DNA of 64,000 nt from positions 1-64,000 of the forward strand of contig JAUNJG010000004.1 of assembly GCA_030533385.1 (NCBI GenBank), in the 5' to 3' direction. The position numbers and the translations under genes are program-made. This stretch comes from Eubacteriales bacterium. GTDB lineage: Bacteria; Bacillota; Clostridia; Lachnospirales; Lachnospiraceae. How positions within the stretch are numbered: the stretch's first letter is position 1; the number at the start of each line of letters is the position of its first letter. This document shows positions 40,516 to 49,400 of the stretch, piece by piece. The notes under the pieces are model-generated. The model had not been told where the DNA came from. It worked only from the letters and a program-made list of their open reading frames with translations, and made no database searches.

Positions 40516-41549
40516 TTTTCAATCCGCAGGTTCATGATTAATGCGAAGGTGATGATGCCGTACACCACGAAGCTTCGGAAATATTCCCCCAGGGCGGTGT
40601 TGGCGAACAGGTTTTGCCCCGCGATGGAGGAGACTACGAACAGGGTGTGCATGATGAGTACGCCCACCATGGCATTTTTTACGTTGGCGCGTCGGATGCT
40701 GGCGCCTCCGACCAAAAGGGCGGCGCAGGAGAAGGTATCCACGTTTAAGTGTTCGGTGTAGGTGTTCAATGTCCCGATGTTTTGCAGATAGATAAACTGT
40801 CCGATGCCTGCCAGCACCGAGGAGGCAATCATCACATAAATGCGGTAGCGGTCGATGGGGATGCCCAGGGTCTGCGCTTTTTTTTCATCATATCCCATGA
40901 CTTGAACCTGCTTTCCAAAAGGCGTGTGGAGAAGGTAGAACATGCCGAAAGCCAGAAGAAACACCATGAAAATCAAAAAAATGGAGATGGGAATCTGGGC
41001 CACCTTCACGGAGCCGAAGCTGTTGAAAAATTCTTTATAGGTTTTTAAATCTACCATGCTCTCCACCCCGACCCCGTTTTTTAAAATGATGTTTTCGTTG
41101 TGGACGGGGAGGATTGTTCCGTATCCGGCGATGAAGATGAGCTGATAAAGATAGTTGGAAAGGGAGCCGATGACGATGGAGGTCACCATCTCCTTTCCTT
41201 TTACCAGATTCATGATTTTTCCGAGAACAAAGCCGATGATCAGGTTAAAGATGATGGTCATGACAAAGACCGCCAGCACGCCGGGACCGCCATAGAGGTT
41301 ATGGTTTAAACTGATAATGTAGGCGGCCTGGGCAGCCATGGCGCCCACCGTGACGCAGAAGTTCAGTCCCATGCCGGCCACCACCGGGAGAATCAGGGAC
41401 AAGACGAGAACGCCGTTTCGGATGAAGCGGACGGACACCTGTTCCACCAGAAATCCTGTGGACACCCTGGACAGAATGAAACAGAGAATGTCGATGAGGA
41501 TAAAAAGAACAGGCACTATAATTTCTGCTTTCCATATTTTCTTAATCAT
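40494..41549 (-). CDS. ABC transporter permease (sugar/BCAA type), second of two
   Basis: A 351-aa permease with about nine hydrophobic helices, of the branched-chain/ribose permease superfamily. The cytoplasmic coupling segment is MGYDEKKAQTLGIPIDRYRI, matching the EAA-like loop G..E.KA...GI. The start at 41549 follows AGGAGG and overlaps the previous permease gene by 8 bases; the longer frame to 41603 is not needed. It is the last gene of a four-gene uptake operon with unknown substrate. Confidence 0.9.
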   Translation of the reverse strand: MIKKIWKAEIIVPVLFILIDILCFILSRVSTGFLVEQVSVRFIRNGVLVLSLILPVVAGMGLNFCVTVGAMAAQAAYIISLNHNLYGGPGVLAVFVMTIIFNLIIGFVLGKIMNLVKGKEMVTSIVIGSLSNYLYQLIFIAGYGTILPVHNENIILKNGVGVESMVDLKTYKEFFNSFGSVKVAQIPISIFLIFMVFLLAFGMFYLLHTPFGKQVQVMGYDEKKAQTLGIPIDRYRIYVMIASSVLAGIGQFIYLQNIGTLNTYTEHLNVDTFSCAALLVGGASIRRANVKNAMVGVLIMHTLFVVSSIAGQNLFANTALGEYFRSFVVYGIITFALIMNLRIENKKRMTG

Positions 41550-42570
41550 GTTTCCTCCTGTTCTGCTGTAAAAAAGCATATAAAATAATTCCGTTGGTGA
41601 CAATCATTCTCGTGATCTCCGAAAGCTCCGGAATCAGCACGGCGTTGGCGATGGGAGAGGAGAGAAGATAGATGGTCTGGTAAAGATAAGTTCCGAGCAT
41701 GGCCTGAAAGACGCCGGATTCCTTGCCGATGTACCCTCCGATGATGATGGAGGAAACCGCCGGAAAGGCGAAGCCGCTTGGCCCGTTGTAAAGCTCCACG
41801 AAGCCGTAGGATTGTGCGTACACAATGATGCCGACGCCGCCGATGAGGGTGGAGAGAATGATGGCAAGATGTCGGATTTTTTTCACGGGAATGCCGGCAA
41901 GATAACAAAAATCTTCGTTTTGTCCCAGCGCCTCCATGGCCTCCCCCGTCCTGGTCTTGAAAAACAAAAAAAGGAGGAGGGCGATCAGGCTGTAAAACAA
42001 GAGAAGACCCGTCGGAATGGTCAGTCCGGCAAGCTCAAAAGACCAGAGGTTGTCGAGGACGGATCCGAAATAATTTTCCAGACTGATTTTCGGGCGAAGT
42101 CCGCTGCCGCCGATGGGATAGAGCATTTCCCGGTTGGTAAAAGGCGCCACCGTCCAGAAAAAGTCCATGAGGGGGATGACGGAATAGCCGATAAAGATGG
42201 CGGCGATGTCTTCCTTTCCCTTCACATGGTCCAGGATGAGAGCGTAGAGAAAGCCGAAAAAGAGGGCGACGGGCAGGGTAAACAGCAGGGCGCAAAAGAA
42301 GCCGCCCATCCCCGAAAGCCGCAGCTGTATGCTCAGGCACATACCCACAAGGCCGGAAATGATGCCGATGGGAAGGCCGAAATTCAGCCCGGCTCCCGCC
42401 TTTAACATGGGAATCATCGCCAGTACCATAACGCCGTTCATGGCAAATTTGGTAAAGGAGGTGCTAATCAAAGTTTTCATATTAAATCCCAGCATGTGAG
42501 CAGTGGCAAATAAACACAGCATAAACCCTGCGATGATGAGCTGGGGAAGTCGTAAATTTTTTCTAATCAT
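41542..42570 (-). CDS. ABC transporter permease (sugar/BCAA type), first of two
   Basis: A 342-aa permease homologous in design to the next one, with about nine helices. The coupling segment is LGQNEDFCYLAGIPVKKIRH, followed by SSIIIGGYIGKESG. The start at 42570 is chosen because AGGAG precedes it and it overlaps the ATPase gene by 8 bases. Two different permeases imply a heterodimeric channel, as in simple-sugar/nucleoside (BmpA-type) systems. Confidence 0.9.
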   Translation of the reverse strand: MIRKNLRLPQLIIAGFMLCLFATAHMLGFNMKTLISTSFTKFAMNGVMVLAMIPMLKAGAGLNFGLPIGIISGLVGMCLSIQLRLSGMGGFFCALLFTLPVALFFGFLYALILDHVKGKEDIAAIFIGYSVIPLMDFFWTVAPFTNREMLYPIGGSGLRPKISLENYFGSVLDNLWSFELAGLTIPTGLLLFYSLIALLLFLFFKTRTGEAMEALGQNEDFCYLAGIPVKKIRHLAIILSTLIGGVGIIVYAQSYGFVELYNGPSGFAFPAVSSIIIGGYIGKESGVFQAMLGTYLYQTIYLLSSPIANAVLIPELSEITRMIVTNGIILYAFLQQNRRKHD

Positions 42571-44131
42571 GAGTCCATTCTCCTGCGTAGGCAAGTCCAA
42601 AAGCTTCTTCTGTGGCATCGGGTGGAAGGATGGCGGAAAGAGTTCCTTCGCAAAGTACGGCGATTCTGTCACAGACCCGCACCAGTTCGTCCAACTCGCT
42701 GCTGATCATCACGATGGTAGTCTGTTCTTCTTTATTCATGCGAACCAGCAGCTCCAGGATTTTTTCCTTTGCCTCCACGTCCACCCCTCTGGTCGGCTCA
42801 TAGACAAAAAGAACTTCCGGATTCATGGCCGACGTCCGGGCAATACAGACCTTCTGCTGATTGCCTCCGCTTAGCTCGCCGGAAGGCTGCTCCGGCGAGG
42901 AACATTTGATCTGAAGGCGGGATATCATTTGGGAGGCGTAGGCGCTGGCGGCCTTTTTATCCTTCACAAAAAACAGTCCGGCTGCCCGCTTCTGGAAGCG
43001 TGCTCCGGCGTGAAAAGCGGTGAAAACAATGTTGTCCGTCACGCTTTTGTCCGCCAAAATTCCCTGCTGTTTTCTGTCATCAGGGAGGAGGAGAATGCCC
43101 TGCCGCATCAGCTTCGTGGCGGAGAAGGAGGAAATCTCCTCTCCGTGAAACTGTACCCTTCCGCTGGAGGGAAACATGCCCATCAGGCCGTAGCCGACGG
43201 CAGATTTTCCTCCGCCGGAAAGGCTGGAAATGCCGAGAATCTCTCCACGCAGCACGGAAAGGTTCAGCCCTCGAAGTTCATCAGCGGGCATGGCGACCTG
43301 GTAATCCGAAAATTGTAAGATGGTCTCCCCGGAGGATGAGGAGGCAGTTTTATGTACCGTCCGTATGGTGTGTCCGATCATGGCTTTTGCCATGCGGTCA
43401 GGGCGCATCTCCTGTCCGGTGTACTCGTCCACCTGCTTCCCGTCTCGCAAAACGATGACCCGGTCGCAGATCCGGCAGATTTCCTGAAGCCGGTGGGAGC
43501 AAAAAAGGATGCTGACTCCTCTTCCGGCCAGCTCTCGCAAAGTTTGGAGAAGAAGGAGGGAGTCCTCATAGTTCAGAGCGGCGGTGGGTTCATCAAGGAG
43601 AAGAAGGCGGAGAGGGTTTCTGGAAATTTCTCTGGCGATTTCTACGAACTGACGAAGAGTGATGGAGAGAAACTTCACGGGCGTTTTTGGTGGGATGTCC
43701 ATTCCCAGGCTCTCCATGGTTTTTTTGCAGAAGGCCTGATTTTTCGTCTGATTCAGCCATCCCAGGGCATGATTTTTTTTGTGAAAAAGAGAAGAGGAAG
43801 CCTCCTTGCCCATGGTGACATTCTCTTCCACGCTCATTTCAGGAATGAGCATAAACTCCTGATGCACCATGCCAAGGCCAAGACGGATGGCATCGGCGGA
43901 GGAAGGAATCTCGACCTTTTCGCCGTCGATGTAAATTTCTCCGGTGTAGCCGCCGGTCTCGGAGATGATACTGTTTCCAAATAAAATGTTCATCAAAGTC
44001 GTTTTTCCGGAACCGTTGGCACCAACGACGCCCAAAATTTCTCCTCGGTGAATGGATAAATTCAGATTGGAAAGAGCGTCGGTGCTTCCAAAGGATTTGG
44101 AAAGATTTTTTGTTTCTAAAAAAGGTGTCAT
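42563..44131 (-). CDS. ABC transporter ATPase with two nucleotide-binding domains
   Basis: A 522-aa fused ATPase of the sugar/nucleoside (RbsA/MglA-like) kind. The first domain has VVGANGSGKTTLMNI (Walker A, about 33-47) and LLLLDEPTAALNYED. Its signature region reads FLSITLRQFVEIAREI, lacking the usual LSGGQ. The second domain has SLSGGGKSAVGYG, LSGGNQQKVCIART and VYEPTRGVD. Thus Walker A of domain 2 is degenerate, as in this family, giving one competent composite site. The start at 44131 follows a GGGAG site; the longer frame to 44347 runs into the previous gene. Confidence 0.92.
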   Translation of the reverse strand: MTPFLETKNLSKSFGSTDALSNLNLSIHRGEILGVVGANGSGKTTLMNILFGNSIISETGGYTGEIYIDGEKVEIPSSADAIRLGLGMVHQEFMLIPEMSVEENVTMGKEASSSLFHKKNHALGWLNQTKNQAFCKKTMESLGMDIPPKTPVKFLSITLRQFVEIAREISRNPLRLLLLDEPTAALNYEDSLLLLQTLRELAGRGVSILFCSHRLQEICRICDRVIVLRDGKQVDEYTGQEMRPDRMAKAMIGHTIRTVHKTASSSSGETILQFSDYQVAMPADELRGLNLSVLRGEILGISSLSGGGKSAVGYGLMGMFPSSGRVQFHGEEISSFSATKLMRQGILLLPDDRKQQGILADKSVTDNIVFTAFHAGARFQKRAAGLFFVKDKKAASAYASQMISRLQIKCSSPEQPSGELSGGNQQKVCIARTSAMNPEVLFVYEPTRGVDVEAKEKILELLVRMNKEEQTTIVMISSELDELVRVCDRIAVLCEGTLSAILPPDATEEAFGLAYAGEWTHD

Positions 44132-44189
44132 GGCAAATTCTCCCGTTGTCCTCCCGTTGAGGGCAGGATTGTCGCAGATACACAAGACA

Positions 44190-44249
44190 AGGGCTGTCTC
44201 CCTGTCTGGCGGATGCGTTGCCGCAAATCCGCAGTCAAAGGGGCAGCCC
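44190..44249 (-). promoter_or_regulatory. intercistronic hairpin after the binding-protein gene
   Basis: AGGGCTG and CAGCCCT form the outer stem and GCGGAT/ATCCGC an inner one, in the 142-base gap between binding-protein and ATPase genes. No T-run follows. Such structures commonly stabilise the upstream mRNA so the binding protein is made in excess. Confidence 0.65.
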
Positions 44250-44273
44250 TGTGAAAGCTTGTTCAGATAAAAT

Positions 44274-45443
44274 TTAGTAGTAGATGGACTCCATGATGAA
44301 TCCGATGTAGTTGTCGTAGGAAGTTCCCTCGTAATCGATAGGAGCAAACTCTACGTCATAGCCAAATTTTTCTTTGGCAAGCGCCTGTAAATTGGCGGTA
44401 TCGCAGTAATTATAACCGTTATCCTCGATGTATTCCATGGCGATGTAAGTGGCCATCTCCGGCAGGAATACGGAGGTGGACATCGGCCATCCGGACAGGC
44501 GGCCTGTCATGTCGGCTGCCGCTGCTTTTTCTGTAATCATCTGGTTTAATTTTTCCCAGTTGGTAGAATCCTCCTCAGAAATTTCCAGTCCAAGTACGGT
44601 AGGATATGCCTGAGTAGGCGTCGGGCAGCACTGCTCTGCAACCATGTATTTCAGCTTGAAGGCCTCGTCGATGATGACGTCGTACATTGGGCAGTTGGTT
44701 CCGAAAATATTGGTGTCCGGGCCGTATTTTTCAATCTGGCGTGGAATATCTTCCCGGAGGAACTGCTGCATTGCCTCCCGGCTGTCACCGGTCTGTGGGT
44801 CCGGGGTTTCCACTTCCACCCAGGTCATGCCAAGCTCATCTGCCTTTGCCTTCATGGCATCTTTTCTGCCGGAGATCAGAGGTTTGGATAAGTGGGTAGG
44901 GAAAGAATAATGGATGAAGGTTTTCGCTCCCATGTCATAAGCTTTCTGTGCAATCTCGGAACCACGTTTGATCTGGTCGGTGTCCAGGTTCAAATCGATA
45001 TTTTCTGCCATCTGGTCTGTCTCGTCATAAATTGCCGCAGAGATGGTGAGAATCTCAGGATTTTTTTCTTTAATCTGCTGCATGGCAGGAATCAGGCCGG
45101 ACTGTCCGGAAGCGATGATGACCGCCTTCATCAGCGGGTCGTCGGCAGCGGACACGATGGTGCTGATACCGGTCTCGATTTCCTCGCTGAAATTTTCAGG
45201 GAGGGTCAGGTGTTTCACGATATCAGGATATTTTTTTGCCATCTCCTCCCCGGCGCGGTACTCGTCCTCGCTGATGGAGAGAGTAGGAGTGACGATAGCG
45301 ATGTGATAAGCCTCTCCTGTTTCCGTGTTTGCGGCCTGGTCGCCGGTGGCCTGAGACTCAGAGCCGTTGGAACTGCCGCATCCTGTCACCAGCGTCAATA
45401 CCATGACTGCCAGCATCAGGAAACTAAGTAATTTTTTCTTCAT
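44274..45443 (-). CDS. DUF3798 substrate-binding lipoprotein
   Basis: A 389-aa lipoprotein. The signal peptide (KKKLLSFLMLAVMVLTLVTG) ends at lipobox Cys near residue 21, followed by a Ser/Asn/Gln-rich linker. The mature part is a periplasmic-binding-protein-like fold (YHIAIVTPTLSISEDEYRAG; AVIIASGQSGLIPAMQQIKE) of the DUF3798 family. It is the first gene of a leftward ABC operon. The ligand is unknown. The ATG at 45443 has AAAAGGAG upstream; the longer frame to 45521 is rejected. Confidence 0.9.
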   Translation of the reverse strand: MKKKLLSFLMLAVMVLTLVTGCGSSNGSESQATGDQAANTETGEAYHIAIVTPTLSISEDEYRAGEEMAKKYPDIVKHLTLPENFSEEIETGISTIVSAADDPLMKAVIIASGQSGLIPAMQQIKEKNPEILTISAAIYDETDQMAENIDLNLDTDQIKRGSEIAQKAYDMGAKTFIHYSFPTHLSKPLISGRKDAMKAKADELGMTWVEVETPDPQTGDSREAMQQFLREDIPRQIEKYGPDTNIFGTNCPMYDVIIDEAFKLKYMVAEQCCPTPTQAYPTVLGLEISEEDSTNWEKLNQMITEKAAAADMTGRLSGWPMSTSVFLPEMATYIAMEYIEDNGYNYCDTANLQALAKEKFGYDVEFAPIDYEGTSYDNYIGFIMESIYY

Positions 45444-45594
45444 GTCTTTTGTCTCCTTTTCGTTTTTTTGTGTGTCAGTAAGCTGAAGCGCCATGCCCTG
45501 AATATGCCTGTTGCCGGACATGGTTACACATTAAATTTATACTAACAGAAAAAAGAGAAAAACGCTAATCAAAAAATAGTATAAATGAGAAAGG

Positions 45595-45615
45595 TTTATA
45601 GAGGATATCTATAAA
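45595..45615 (-). promoter_or_regulatory. candidate operator upstream of the DUF3798 operon
   Basis: TTTATAGA and TCTATAAA are perfect 8-bp inverted arms separated by five bases, about 150 bases upstream of the lipoprotein start. No regulator gene is adjacent. A second palindrome, ATTGATATCAAT, is at 45662-45673. Confidence 0.5.
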
Positions 45616-45853
45616 TCAAGAAAGAAGGCGTTTTCTCTCTTTCTCCTTCCTCGTTTCTGAGATTGATATCAATAAGAATTTGATGATAGGAAAAGATAAT
45701 ATAATATTATATAAAGTATAATATAAAAAGAAATATAATATTAAGATGCAGAAGTGCAAAGTGAAGAAAAAGGTGAAAGAACTTTGCAAAAAAGGTGGAA
45801 AAACAGGCGGATTTTGCGGGCAGATGCCGTCGGATTGGTTGACATTTTGGCGT

Positions 45854-45862
45854 GGGGGGGGG
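45854..45862 (+). repeat. poly-G tract of nine
   Basis: Nine consecutive G in the context GCGTG...TAAAA. Runs this long are rare by chance and prone to slippage. A ten-G run lies 495 bases downstream. Confidence 0.9.
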
Positions 45863-45960
45863 TAAAATAAACCTACATAAAATCTGTACAGTCTGCGCCT
45901 GTGAGGCGTCCAATCGGCGGAATATGCGGCCGGTGCATTGCAGTCTTCTCCTGATGAAAA

Positions 45961-46012
45961 TGGACGGGTCGACCAATTGGAGCAGGCATGTTCGGATTCT
46001 TTCTGTCGGTCT
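45961..46012 (+). repeat. dispersed palindromic repeat, copy D (degraded)
   Basis: GGACGGG, then CAGGCATGTTCGGATTC (45983-45999), then CTGTCGGTC follow the order of copy A with several changes; the 17-base core differs at two positions. Confidence 0.6.
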
Positions 46013-46357
46013 AATCAAATTGAGGATGATCAATCTCCGGCTCTTTGCCGCAGATGACTTTTTAGGAGCCGGAGTTGCTGCGACCTACAAAATATCTGCA
46101 AACTGTGACAAAGTTGTGACAAAACATTTCAAAAAAATCCTTTTTTTGTTGAAAAAGAATAGAATTTTCCGTAAAATATAAAAAAGCCCTGTCGAAATAA
46201 TCCCCCTGTTTGATGATATAGAAATGCAAGAATGCCCCGGCATTCCCGGGGCGGCGCACGGGCCAGAAAAGTCTGGCGTTTTACAGGTCTGTGCGTTTGC
46301 TGTCACAGGTTTTTGATATGTATGGAAGAAGAGGAGTGAGAACGTCTGTTCTGCCGT

Positions 46358-46367
46358 GGGGGGGGGG
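46358..46367 (+). repeat. poly-G tract of ten upstream of the GGDEF/EAL gene
   Basis: Ten consecutive G lie 54 bases before the proposed GTG start of the large c-di-GMP gene. A GTG at 46356 would read in frame through the tract into the protein, so changes in tract length could affect leader, promoter spacing or an extended N-terminus. Confidence 0.9.
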
Positions 46368-46421
46368 CGGAAAAACTGCTGGGAAATTACTGGTGGGAAC
46401 CATAGAATGGAGGAAGGCATA

Positions 46422-49400
46422 GTGGACAAGCAAGAAAAACAGATATCGAACCTGCCCGCAAATGAGTTGTGGAACCACTATGAAGAAATGAAAGAGATTG
46501 CATCCAGAGATGCGTTGACGGGGGTACTCAACCGGTATGCGCTGGAGAGGGAGATTAATGAACGGCTGAGGACGATGGGAGAGTCGGAGTGCTGCGCTCT
46601 TTTCATCGTAGATTTGGACAATTTTAAGGCTGTCAACGATACCCTCGGCCATCAGGCCGGTGATCAGGTCATTATAAAAGCTGCCCGCCTTTTGTCAGGT
46701 ATGTTCCGTGCCACGGATATCGTGGGACGGCTGGGCGGCGATGAGTTTATCATTTTTTTGAGTGGGAGCCTGACGGAGGAGATGGTGCGAAGCAAGGGAC
46801 AGGTCATCTGCGACCAGCTTCAGTATGTGATGGGGGTCAGTTCTCAGGTGGTGGTGACCGCCAGCGTGGGGATTCATCTTTCCGTCGGAGGGAAAAGCTT
46901 TGAGTATTTGTATCATTCGGCCGATCTGGCGCTTTATAAGGCGAAGAAAAGTGGGAAGCAAAGCTATTGTATCAAGATGAACACAGATGAGCAGGAAGAG
47001 ATGCAGCAGGAAAAACTGGCGGCAGTCAATGCGGTGAGAATTCGCTCTTTGTTAGATTATATTGACAGTGGAGTAGCGATGATCGACGTGGGTGAGCCTA
47101 TGACCTTCGTTTACGCCAGTTCCGCCTTTGCCAGAATGCTTGGCATAGATAAAAAGGAGTTGGAAAAGACTTCTGTTGTGGAATTCATTCATCTTGACGA
47201 CAGGAATATGGTTCTGGAATTATTTAAGAAGAAAGTCATAGAAAAAAATGAGACAGTCAGCCAGGTCACCCGGGTAATTTCCAGAGATGGACGGATTCAC
47301 TGGTGGAGAGTTCACGCAGTCCGGGTGGAGTATGGCGAGAAGAAGCCTCTGGTTCTCATCACCGTCGTAGACATTTCTGATTTTAAAGAAAAAGAATCCA
47401 CTCTGGAGCAAAAAAATGACGTGTTGCAGATGGCAATGAATCAGACGACCCAGGGCATCTGGGAATTGGAGCTTGCCTCGAGGAGTTTTCACATGATGGG
47501 GGAGAACGAGAGCTTCCCCAAGGAGCTTTCCGAGACGCAGAACTTTCCTGAGGATCTGATCGAATCTCAGTGGATTTCTCCGGAATCGGCGTCAGCTTTC
47601 CGGGATTTTGCCGAGGAGATTTTTAACGGGCGGATACAGGGCTATGCCAATTTTAAGATCCGCTACTGCCCTGCCGACCATTATGGATGGGCTTCTTTTT
47701 CCTACCGGGCAGTGTTCAACGAGGAAGGGTTGCCGATTCGGGTGGTGGGTGTCATCGAAGGAATGAATTATGAGGGAACAAAGGAGGAACATCGGCTGAA
47801 GAGCATCTCTCTGCCGGGAAATCTGATGGATTCTCTCGTGTTCCAGTTTAACGGAAATCTGACGGCGGGCACTGTGGTTCAATGCTGGCGGGAAGGCAAG
47901 GACATGATCGGAGAAAAGGGCTTTCAGAGTTGCAGCCGGGTGCTGCGCTCCGAGATGAAGCGGACGTTTACGCCGGAAAAAGGGGTGCAGTTTTCCAAGA
48001 TGCTCTCAAAAAATGCCCTTCTGCTTGCCTACAGGGAACGAAAAACCCGCTGGATGAGCTACGAGTACAGAAGAATCGACAGCGGAGGGATGATCAGCTG
48101 GGTTTCCTGCGTGATTAACTTGTACGCTGATCCGCAGACCGATGAGGTTTATGTTGCCATGTGGATCAGTGATCTGGAAAAACGCCATCGGTGGGAGACC
48201 AAGTTTGACGTCAACATATATAAGGATCCCATCAGCAAGCTGTATACCCGCTCCACGGTCAGAGAACTTTCCAGCCGGCTGTTGGAACAAAAAAAGCATA
48301 AGCTCTGCGGACTGGTGATGGTGGAAATCGGCGGCATGGCAAGCATGTATGCCCAGTATTCGGGCAATATGGACGAGAAATGGAAAGGCGTGGTCACGGC
48401 GCTGATGCTGGCTATGGGCACCCGCTGCGTACCGGGACAGTTTGGGACGGACCGGTATCTTTTCTTCTTTCCTTCTGTTGCCAGCGAGGATGCCTTAAAA
48501 AGAAAGCTGGAACATGCCATCTTATTCGTAAGAAACATCACTTCAGATTTGGTGGATGGCCGATTCCTGCGATTTATGGTGGGTGGTATCTGCCGATATC
48601 AAAACGAGACGAGCTACAATATCCTGATGAAAAAGGTGCAGACGGTTTGTCAGAAATGGACCAATGCCTCTGGCGACAGGATCGTGTTTGCTGATGATTC
48701 AAAGGAGGAGGGATGGGAGCAGCTCAAAAAGAGCATTGTGAGCGACCAGCTCCGTATGCCTCAGGAGGAAGTGACAAGGCCTCTTTTGGAGTTGGAGAAA
48801 GATGCAGCCTTTCAGTGCGTCCTTGGTATGTTAAACGCAGACTCTTTGGCGGAGTCCGCCCGGTGCGTGCTGAAGACGCTGGGAGAGTATTATGAGGCAG
48901 ATCGGGCCTATATTCTCGTTCCGGTGGACAGAGGGAACATCGTCACGATGCCTCACGAGTGGACGTCCAGCCAAAAGGCGAGCATCCAGCATGTGGTGTC
49001 GGGCATGATCACGTCCAAGTTTCCTCTGCTGGAGCGATGTGTCAGGGAGAACAAACCGGTGTTTTTGTCGAGGCAGACACCGATGATGGATGAAAAAAAC
49101 AAAGAAGATTACTGGAATTTTGCCATCTTCCCGATGCGGGATGAAGGGGAGATACAGAGTTTTTTGTGCATAGAAAATGCCCGGAACTACATAGCTGACG
49201 CCACCTTGCCATCCCTGCTCAGCTCCTGTCTGCTAAAAGAGAGGAAAAAATATTTAAAGCATGCCAGGCCGTCAGTGAATGAGAACGGGCTGCTGGACGT
49301 AGATTTGCCAAACCAAAACAGCTACATGGAGAATATTTATACTTATAATTCCGATGTTTACAGCGCCCTGGGGGCGGTCTGCGTGGATGTGCCGGAGTTT

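Larger units (their letters stand above)
45616..46233. other. long intergenic region between divergent operons
   Basis: It begins with a palindrome (45662-45673) and a TATAAT-rich stretch (45690-45735), then holds a nine-G run and a degraded dispersed repeat (listed separately). A 7-bp hairpin GCCCCGG/CCGGGGC follows at 46234-46252. No convincing gene was found. Confidence 0.55.

Noticed and set aside
41812..42405. Rightward frame of 197 codons opposite the ABC permease
   Set aside because: Antisense shadow of a clear membrane permease; Lys/Glu/Gly-rich composition mirrors the hydrophobic codons of the true strand.
43352..43984. Rightward 210-codon frame opposite the ABC ATPase gene
   Set aside because: Antisense to a clear ATPase with Walker and signature motifs; no ribosome site or domain.
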